A DNA stretch of 5,528 nt from an uncultured Clostridia bacterium. GTDB taxonomy: Bacteria; Bacillota; Clostridia; Oscillospirales; Ruminococcaceae. The first letter of the stretch is position 1; every line of letters starts with the position of its first letter. Of this stretch, positions 1-4,587 are shown one piece after another. The notes under the pieces were generated by a model that saw only the letters and a program-made list of their open reading frames with translations, was not told the origin of the DNA and searched no databases. The translations under genes and the position numbers were made by a program. The stretch lies in assembly GCA_946613705.1 (NCBI GenBank), contig CAMOFU010000163.1, positions 1 through 5,528 on the forward strand, read 5' to 3'.

Positions 1-39
1 CGCTGTCAGCGCAGCAGCAGATCTGCGTAAAATTTTCAT
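1..39 (-). CDS. N-terminus of a probable exported protein (3' end outside window)
   Basis: Only the first 13 codons are inside the window, reading MKILRRSAAALTA. The short basic stretch (K2, R5, R6) followed by a run of Ala and Leu looks like the start of a Sec signal peptide, so the product is probably secreted or a lipoprotein; the cleavage site and mature domain lie outside. The start is well supported: an AGGAGG ribosome site (47-52) sits 7 nt upstream of the ATG, and a consensus promoter lies about 50-80 nt upstream. The gene follows the MATE gene on the same strand, but its own strong promoter suggests largely independent expression. Function cannot be assigned. Confidence 0.75.
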   Translation of the reverse strand, partial: MKILRRSAAALTA

Positions 40-46
40 GTTTAAA

Positions 47-52
47 CCTCCT
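47..52 (-). promoter_or_regulatory. Ribosome binding site AGGAGG for the exported-protein gene
   Basis: A full AGGAGG match on the minus strand, 7 nt before the ATG at 39. It fixes the start of a gene of which only 13 codons are visible. Confidence 0.85.
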
Positions 53-89
53 GAAAATTAATAATATAATAAAAATTAATGATATATTA

Positions 90-118
90 ATTATATCACA
101 ACACAGCAGACTTGTCAA
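90..118 (-). promoter_or_regulatory. Consensus sigma-A type promoter (TTGACA-N17-TATAAT)
   Basis: On the minus strand the -35 TTGACA (113-118) and the -10 TATAAT (90-95) both match consensus exactly, with a 17-nt spacer. Transcription should start near position 83, giving a leader of about 44 nt to the ATG at 39. The DNA upstream of the -35 (119-161) is very A-rich on this strand and could act as an UP element. This should be a strong constitutive promoter unless repressed; no clear operator was seen. Confidence 0.9.
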
Positions 119-143
119 TGATTTTATAGTTGTTTTATTTGTG

Positions 144-161
144 TTTTATTTTATTTTATTT
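144..161. repeat. TTTTA pentamer tandem repeat, AT-rich upstream tract
   Basis: Three full TTTTA units plus TTT run from 144 to 161. It lies just upstream of the consensus promoter at 90-118, beyond the usual UP-element zone but within the same AT-rich block. It may bend DNA or help RNA polymerase binding; it may also simply reflect low-complexity intergenic DNA. Confidence 0.5.
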
Positions 162-225
162 GGAAATAACAGAATTGATAATAAGCAGCGGCTCAGCAAT
201 GCACTTTTTTCTTACAGATGACCGA

Positions 226-1980
226 TCAAATCGTGATAGTAATAAAATTAACGCCGTAAACAAACGAATACTTTATATCCTCAGCCAGTGACTTGATTAT
301 CCTGATGCCAAGATTTTCAAGATCGTCGCCTGTCCTGCTGTATTCATACTTCACGAACGGGTCGCGCTCCTTGCTGCAATCCTTCACCCTCATTATCATT
401 CTGTCCCCTCCGAGGATAACTATGTGAACATCTATATTCGGGTCGGGTTCGTTGTTTGCCTTCTGATACTCGAGTATGTTAAACACGATCTCCTCCAATG
501 AAAGGCTGCAAAAGTAGGCTTTTTTCCTTTCGGCAATACTTCCCCTGCACAACTCGGAAAAATCAGCAGCGGCTGCCCTTGCGTCCTCTTCCGACTCGAT
601 ATGGTAATCATAGGTCTTATAGTTTTCGGATCCCGACGCGGGGATAACGAGCAGCTTATTGACTATGCCCTTGTTTTTCCTTCCGAGGACAAGAGCGCAT
701 ATAAGCACATATGCCGAAATGATGACAAACTGCACCGCGAAGCCTGCCCACACGCCCTTGGAGCCGAATGCACGGGCAAGCAGATAGAACACAGGCAGCG
801 TGCCGATGTTGAGTACGACAGAAATGGAATACACGAGCTTGTGTTTGCCTATCGCCTGAAAATATGCCAGATAATAGCACACGACGGAGTTGAGTATATA
901 GACGATCACAGTACTGTACATCAGTGTCATAGTCTCGTCAAGCACTGCGCCCGACACCATAAAGGAATAAGCCGTTCTGCCGAAAACGCAGAGCAGCAGG
1001 CACAGCAAAGCCGAAAAGCCGACACCCTTCATCATCGAATACCTGAATATCCTTTTCAGCATCTTATTATCTTTTTCCTCCCTGAGCATCGACTGTATCA
1101 TTCTTACGGGGTTGATTATCGCCTCCGATACCGAAAGGAAAATGAACTTTGTCATCTTATAGACGGAAAACGCAGCCATTGCCTCGGTCGAGCCCGTCAT
1201 GGATATCATATTGTTCACAGCCGTATTGAAGATGATAGAAGAAACGTTTTTGAAAGCAGTCGGTGTCCCCTCTCTGACTGTCTGTATCAGATAAGTCTTG
1301 CTCACAGAGAATCCGCCTTTAAGGAGAACGCCGTTCTTCTTGCCGAAAAAGTGAGCAGACAGAATGATAAGGGCAGCGTAATAGCTGATAGATGTGGAAT
1401 ACCCTATGCCCTTTATGCCCATGCCGTTGAGGACAAAAATGATGTTCAGCCCGACGTTTATCACGGTCATGACAATTGTAGCTGCATTGATGAGCTTCTT
1501 TTTTTCATCGAGCTGAAACAGCGGTATAAGATAAAGCGTAAGAAGATGCGCGGGTGCGCCCAGCGCGAGAGAAACGAGATAATCGACCGTCGGGCGGAGC
1601 AGCTCTTCGGTGCCTGCACCGAAAAGCCTTGAAACGGGAGCGGCAAAAATGCTCATCACTACAGCGATCAAAACAGACAGAACGGCAGTAAATGCAAGCG
1701 AGGTATAGAACACCTTCGACACCTCATCAAATCTGCTCTGCCCGATCTTACGTCCGATAATTACCTGAGCGCCGCTCGAAAACATAAGAGAAATGCACTC
1801 CATGGCCTTGGTATACGGATAGACTATTCCTATAGCTGCAAGCTCCGCCACGCCAAGACCCTTTGAAGCGATCACGCCGTCGCAAAGCGAACCGATCGAG
1901 CCTGCGAGAAACAGCAGCAGCGCGATCAGATAGCCGCTGTTAAAAACCTTTATCAAAATAGGCTGCTTGGTTGTTTTCAT
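226..1980 (-). CDS. MATE-family transporter fused to a C-terminal GHKL (anti-sigma-factor type) ATPase domain
   Basis: A 584-residue protein. Residues 1-435 form a MATE (multidrug and toxin extrusion) core with about 12 hydrophobic helices in two halves (about 13-212 and 240-433); the family exports small molecules using Na+ or H+ gradients. The segment from D34 (DGVIASKGLGVAELAAIG) resembles the conserved first-helix region. Residues about 450-584 resemble a HATPase_c/SpoIIAB-RsbW fold: an N-box with E497 and N501 (EIVFN), a G1-like segment with D534 (VKDCSKERDPF), and a G2-like segment around G558 (LGIRIIKSL). The G1 glycines are replaced, so ATP binding is likely but kinase activity is uncertain. 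A typical MATE protein of about 450 residues lacks this tail. The start is secure: an in-frame TGA lies 10 codons upstream with no start codon between. It is probably cotranscribed with the STAS-kinase gene upstream. Substrate unknown. Confidence 0.9.
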   Translation of the reverse strand: MKTTKQPILIKVFNSGYLIALLLFLAGSIGSLCDGVIASKGLGVAELAAIGIVYPYTKAMECISLMFSSGAQVIIGRKIGQSRFDEVSKVFYTSLAFTAVLSVLIAVVMSIFAAPVSRLFGAGTEELLRPTVDYLVSLALGAPAHLLTLYLIPLFQLDEKKKLINAATIVMTVINVGLNIIFVLNGMGIKGIGYSTSISYYAALIILSAHFFGKKNGVLLKGGFSVSKTYLIQTVREGTPTAFKNVSSIIFNTAVNNMISMTGSTEAMAAFSVYKMTKFIFLSVSEAIINPVRMIQSMLREEKDNKMLKRIFRYSMMKGVGFSALLCLLLCVFGRTAYSFMVSGAVLDETMTLMYSTVIVYILNSVVCYYLAYFQAIGKHKLVYSISVVLNIGTLPVFYLLARAFGSKGVWAGFAVQFVIISAYVLICALVLGRKNKGIVNKLLVIPASGSENYKTYDYHIESEEDARAAAADFSELCRGSIAERKKAYFCSLSLEEIVFNILEYQKANNEPDPNIDVHIVILGGDRMIMRVKDCSKERDPFVKYEYSRTGDDLENLGIRIIKSLAEDIKYSFVYGVNFITITI

Positions 1981-1993
1981 GTTCTTATTTTTT

Positions 1994-1998
1994 TCCTT
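1994..1998 (-). promoter_or_regulatory. Weak, distant ribosome site for the MATE-GHKL gene
   Basis: The best Shine-Dalgarno match is AAGGA, ending 13 nt before the ATG, which is longer than the usual 5-9 nt. It contrasts with the strong sites of the neighbouring genes and suggests modest translation or a translation step governed by the upstream RNA structure. Confidence 0.55.
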
Positions 1999-2014
1999 AT
2001 CCTTTATTCATATC

Positions 2015-2059
2015 AATGCCCCCTCACGCACCGTATCCGTGATGCATGGAGGGGGCATT
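2015..2059 (-). promoter_or_regulatory. Strong 11-bp hairpin in the leader of the MATE-GHKL gene
   Basis: Positions 2015-2025 and 2049-2059 are perfect inverted repeats (AATGCCCCCTC / GAGGGGGCATT) with a 23-nt loop, ending 34 nt before the MATE start. There is no U-run after the stem on either strand, so it is not a standard intrinsic terminator. It directly follows the three-way-junction structure (1 nt apart). It could be an expression platform, an mRNA-processing or stability element, or a transcription pause site. Confidence 0.7.
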
Positions 2060-2060
2060 T

Positions 2061-2139
2061 ACGGGCTGCTTCGTTCCGTTTTTGACCTTTGTGAGCGGAC
2101 TGATCGCTCTTTTCTGTATCAGCAGAATAAGCAGCCCGT
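2061..2139 (-). ncRNA. Candidate structured RNA: three-way junction with complementary loops
   Basis: Read on the minus strand, ACGGGCTGCTT (2139-2129) pairs perfectly with AAGCAGCCCGT (2071-2061), closing a 57-nt interior. Inside are hairpin P2, TTCTG-CTGATA-CAGAA (2127-2112), and two nucleotides later hairpin P3, GAGCG-ATCAGTC-CGCTC (2109-2093). The P2 loop CTGAT and the P3 loop ATCAG are exact complements, so the loops could kiss. A 21-nt unpaired strand (2092-2072) returns to the closing stem. The overall plan (P1, two parallel hairpins, kissing loops) resembles the purine riboswitch layout, but its conserved junction sequences are absent. Its position between a switch gene and a transporter gene would suit a cis-regulatory RNA. 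I do not recognise it as a known class. Confidence 0.5.
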
Positions 2140-2167
2140 TTCCTTATTTATTGGTCGTTCATTCAAT

Positions 2168-3349
2168 TCAGAAATCTATTGCAGCGCTGCTCCTGATCGC
2201 AGGCATAAGATTACCTCTTATCAGATGATCGACTCTTTTCTGCATCACCTCTTCGCTCTGCCCTGCCGAACGGCGTATGCCGTGATAGGCAACGGTGAAC
2301 AACGCAAGCGGCTTGATCTTTTCGCTGTAATCAGAAAGCTTCTCGGGATCGTCGGTGAGGAAATACTCACGGCAGAAAACGTCCCACACCTTCTCGGAAA
2401 GCTCGGGGTCGAAACCCATTAGCCGCCTTATTTCCTCGGGCGGCAGCTGCGCCTTCTTGGTGTAGTGGCAGAAAAGCCAAACACCCGCCAGATCGAATGC
2501 AGGGTGGCCGACACCCGCATCACCGATATCTATGAGCATGAGCTCGCCGTCCTTTACCATAACATTTTTAAGGTTATAGTCCCCGTGGATAAACGTCCTG
2601 CGGTCGGGAATGCTGTCAAGATAGCTCCTGATAAGAACGTTCTCCTCCTCGGTGAGATAGGGTGCAACAATATCGGCAGTGCCGTAAAACAGCTGCTTCT
2701 TATCATTGAACAGCTCATCGTGAATTTCAATACCGTGATACTCCCTGAGCGCGGCAGCATACGGCTTGATGTATTCCTCGAGCTTATCGGGGGCGGCATC
2801 AAGCAGCTGTGCCACAGTACGGGCTTCGAGCATTTCATACACAACACCGTACTTGTCCCCGACCCTGACGGTATCGTAGGGGATAGCAGTCGGCAGACCG
2901 TTCACGAAGGCTCTCTGAGACATGATGCGTTCGGTCTCTACTACGTCAAGCGAGCTGCGATTATATACCTTGATGATAGTCTCATCGTCAAGACGGTAAA
3001 CAGTCCCGTACCCGCCCGAGCCTATCTCCTGACAGCCCTCGACCGAGACACTGCGCAGCGCCTTGCGTACATCAAATATCTCGGTAAAGCCTGTTGTCTC
3101 GAAAATATCGTAAACATCGCGTGAAACATTTAATACAGTCAGCTTCTCTTTCCGCAAACGCGCAAGCTTCATCAGCACACGGAGCCCCGCGCTCGATATG
3201 TATTCAAGCTTATCCGCATCAATAACGATATGACCGTCTTTACCTTCAACCGCCGCAAATATCTCCTTCTCGATCTCGGGAGCGTTGTTCACACTTATTC
3301 TGCCGTCAAGGCAGATAGTTGCAGTGTTGTTTTCATATGTGATCTTCAT
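2168..3349 (-). CDS. STAS domain fused to an aminoglycoside-phosphotransferase-like kinase
   Basis: A 393-residue soluble protein. Residues 1-100 form a STAS domain like the anti-sigma-factor antagonists SpoIIAA/RsbV: the core motif is Y50-ISSAGLRVL, where S53 aligns with the serine phosphorylated in SpoIIAA and S52 replaces the usual Asp before it. Residues about 105-390 form an APH/kinase-like fold: a glycine-rich loop IGSGGYGTVY (109-118), K127 in IIKVYN as the ATP-contacting lysine, the catalytic H255-G-D257 with N262 (HGDYNLKN), and a metal-binding D274 in LIDIGD. All key residues are present, so it is probably an active kinase; the substrate is unknown and may be its own STAS serine. 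The C-lobe recalls the APH-like family first described as Fibrobacter paralogues. Clinical aminoglycoside resistance is unlikely given the STAS fusion. AGGAGG (3357-3362) sits 7 nt before the ATG. The MATE-GHKL gene follows after 187 nt. Confidence 0.88.
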   Translation of the reverse strand: MKITYENNTATICLDGRISVNNAPEIEKEIFAAVEGKDGHIVIDADKLEYISSAGLRVLMKLARLRKEKLTVLNVSRDVYDIFETTGFTEIFDVRKALRSVSVEGCQEIGSGGYGTVYRLDDETIIKVYNRSSLDVVETERIMSQRAFVNGLPTAIPYDTVRVGDKYGVVYEMLEARTVAQLLDAAPDKLEEYIKPYAAALREYHGIEIHDELFNDKKQLFYGTADIVAPYLTEEENVLIRSYLDSIPDRRTFIHGDYNLKNVMVKDGELMLIDIGDAGVGHPAFDLAGVWLFCHYTKKAQLPPEEIRRLMGFDPELSEKVWDVFCREYFLTDDPEKLSDYSEKIKPLALFTVAYHGIRRSAGQSEEVMQKRVDHLIRGNLMPAIRSSAAIDF

Positions 3350-3356
3350 AAAAATT

Positions 3357-3362
3357 CCTCCT
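3357..3362 (-). promoter_or_regulatory. Ribosome binding site AGGAGG for the STAS-kinase gene
   Basis: A full AGGAGG match 7 nt before the ATG at 3349, confirming this start and hence an intact STAS domain. Confidence 0.85.
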
Positions 3363-3438
3363 CATTCGCTAAAACGGGACATCCTCTGCATAAGACAGAG
3401 TTCCCACCATAAAGCTCAATGCTAACTACACCAATATA

Positions 3439-3466
3439 ATTATAACAGCAAATAAAATTTTGTCAA
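3439..3466 (-). promoter_or_regulatory. Promoter of the STAS-kinase / MATE-GHKL operon
   Basis: On the minus strand a perfect TTGACA (3461-3466) and perfect TATAAT (3439-3444) are separated by 16 nt. The predicted start near 3432 gives a leader of about 83 nt, which includes a small 5-bp hairpin (CTCTG/CAGAG arms at 3384-3388 and 3396-3400). No other promoter was found before the MATE gene, so this one probably drives both. Confidence 0.85.
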
Positions 3467-3523
3467 GCGATCTCTGTCTGAGGAGATACACAAATGCCGA
3501 TCATCATGTTGAGCTTCTGTATC

Positions 3524-3552
3524 TTTACAACCTTACGAATGTGTGCTATAAT
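3524..3552 (+). promoter_or_regulatory. Extended -10 promoter of the macrodomain gene
   Basis: TTTACA (3524-3529), a 17-nt spacer, and TATAAT (3547-3552) preceded by TG one base upstream (TGCTATAAT), an extended -10. The start should lie near 3559, giving a leader of about 46 nt. A 6-bp inverted repeat, CCTTAC (3531-3536) / GTAAGG (3554-3559), brackets the -10 and could be an operator, though it is short. Confidence 0.8.
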
Positions 3553-3590
3553 TGTAAGGGACACCAGCAGAGTGTACACAGGATCAAGCA

Positions 3591-3596
3591 GGAGGG
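3591..3596 (+). promoter_or_regulatory. Ribosome binding site deciding the macrodomain gene start
   Basis: GGAGGG lies 8 nt before the ATG at 3605. Another ATG at 3598 is only 1 nt from this site and opens a 7-codon frame (MSYGQTL, stop at 3621) out of frame with the gene, so 3605 is chosen. Confidence 0.8.
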
Positions 3597-3604
3597 CATG
3601 AGCT

Positions 3605-4369
3605 ATGGACAAACTTTATGACCTGATAAACTATCTTCTGTCGGAGAGGAACGATCTCGGCAGAATAGAGATACCCGAGAACGAGGAGGACAGATTCCGT
3701 CTTTACCGCAGCCTTGTGAATATACGTCCCGTTATGAAGGCGGACGAGGCTTACCTGCTCGCAGAGGACGAGTATCTCACCGCCCTGAACGAGCAAAAGG
3801 GTATCACGCATATCTCCGAGCTTTCGCCTGTTGAGGACAGGATATATCTTTGGAAGGGAGATATCACCACCCTCAGCTGCGGAGCGATCGTCAATGCAGC
3901 AAATTCGGGAATGACGGGCTGCTGGCAGCCGTGTCACAGCTGTATCGACAACTGCATACACACCTTTGCGGGAGTGCGTCTGCGATATAGATGCGGGCAG
4001 ATAATGAAAGCGCAGGGTCATGAGGAGCCCACGGGCAAAGCGAAGATCACTCCCGCCTATAACCTGCCCTGCGACTATGTTATACACACGGTCGGCCCGA
4101 TCGTACAGGGACGGCTCACGGACGAGCATTGCAGGCTTCTTGAAAGCTCATACAAAAGCTGTCTGGAAATTGCTGTACAAAATAATGTACAGTCGATAGC
4201 CTTCTGCTGTATCTCAACGGGGGTGTTCGGGTTTCCGCAGGACAAAGCAGCAGAGATCGCTGTACACACAGTCAGGGAGTTCCTCAAAGCTCATGATATA
4301 CAGGTCATCTTCAACGTTTTTAAAGATGACGACCACGAGATATACAAAAGGCTGCTCGGCGCAGGCTGA
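3605..4369 (+). CDS. Zinc-containing macrodomain protein, probable protein-ADP-ribose hydrolase
   Basis: A 254-residue cytoplasmic protein. Residues 1-75 are a charged, probably helical extension typical of the bacterial zinc-macrodomain subfamily. The macrodomain (about 78-250) shows the ADP-ribose site IVNAAN (95-100, N97 and N100), then the subfamily zinc motif GCWQPCHSCIDN, with C106, H111 and C113 as the likely ligands, IHTFAGVRLR (118-127), the segment VIHTVGP (159-165), and the phosphate-binding loop STGVFGFP (204-211). Characterised relatives in Streptococcus and Staphylococcus (SpyMacro, SauMacro) remove ADP-ribose from proteins and are encoded beside a SirTM sirtuin and lipoylation genes; none of those partners is visible here. 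The gene stands alone between its own promoter and a terminator, divergent from the STAS-kinase operon. The family is secure; the cellular substrate is not known. Confidence 0.92.
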   Translation: MDKLYDLINYLLSERNDLGRIEIPENEEDRFRLYRSLVNIRPVMKADEAYLLAEDEYLTALNEQKGITHISELSPVEDRIYLWKGDITTLSCGAIVNAANSGMTGCWQPCHSCIDNCIHTFAGVRLRYRCGQIMKAQGHEEPTGKAKITPAYNLPCDYVIHTVGPIVQGRLTDEHCRLLESSYKSCLEIAVQNNVQSIAFCCISTGVFGFPQDKAAEIAVHTVREFLKAHDIQVIFNVFKDDDHEIYKRLLGAG

Positions 4370-4390
4370 CCGACAGCAGCTTATATTACA

Positions 4391-4441
4391 CAAACAAAAA
4401 AGCGGCAGCCGACCATCAAGTCGGCTGCCGCCATTTGTTTT
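4391..4441. terminator. Bidirectional intrinsic terminator between convergent genes
   Basis: A perfect 11-bp stem, GCGGCAGCCGA (4402-4412) with TCGGCTGCCGC (4421-4431), and an 8-nt loop. On the minus strand the stem is followed at once by TTTTTTGTTTG (4401-4391), an excellent U-tract; on the plus strand it is followed by CATTTGTTTT (4432-4441), a weaker one. It lies 32 nt past the macrodomain stop and about 155 nt past the stop of the membrane-protein gene, so it can end both transcripts. Confidence 0.9.
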
Positions 4442-4587
4442 CGGGCAGAGGCGCAGGAAATGAAACACAGGGATAATCCTCATTAAAGTGTAAATCGATC
4501 TGTACCCCAAAAGCTTACGCAAAGCACATATCCTATGCATCAGATCATTATTACACGTCCCGAACCGATCTCATTCAGCTGAACGGA

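Noticed and set aside
160..225. Terminator after the MATE-GHKL gene
   Set aside because: A GC-rich patch (185-203) does not form a convincing stem and has no U-tract, so no intrinsic terminator can be called there.
601..1632. A 343-codon open frame on the plus strand opposite the MATE gene
   Set aside because: It is antisense to a clear MATE coding region, its translation is rich in His, Arg, Cys and Gln with no recognisable domain, and it has no ribosome site or promoter. It is a shadow of the real gene's codon pattern.
2061..2139. Purine riboswitch or hammerhead ribozyme
   Set aside because: The global plan and a CTGAT motif are suggestive, but the purine junction sequences and the CUGANGA...GAAA hammerhead core are missing.
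2015..2139. Miniature transposable element made of nested inverted repeats
   Set aside because: There is no target-site duplication flanking the arms, and the two inverted repeats are side by side with internal hairpins, which fits RNA structure better.
2465..3124. A 219-codon open frame on the plus strand opposite the STAS-kinase gene
   Set aside because: It lies antisense to a gene whose catalytic motifs are intact on the minus strand; the translation shows no domain and no ribosome site.
2168..3349. Aminoglycoside resistance phosphotransferase
   Set aside because: The fold is related, but the N-terminal STAS domain and the operon with a GHKL-bearing transporter point to a regulatory or metabolic kinase; nothing specific to antibiotic binding is visible.
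4574..4583. 10-bp palindrome TTCAGCTGAA just past the stop of the membrane-protein gene
   Set aside because: It has no loop or U-tract and no promoter nearby to regulate; a strong terminator lies further on, so this is probably chance.
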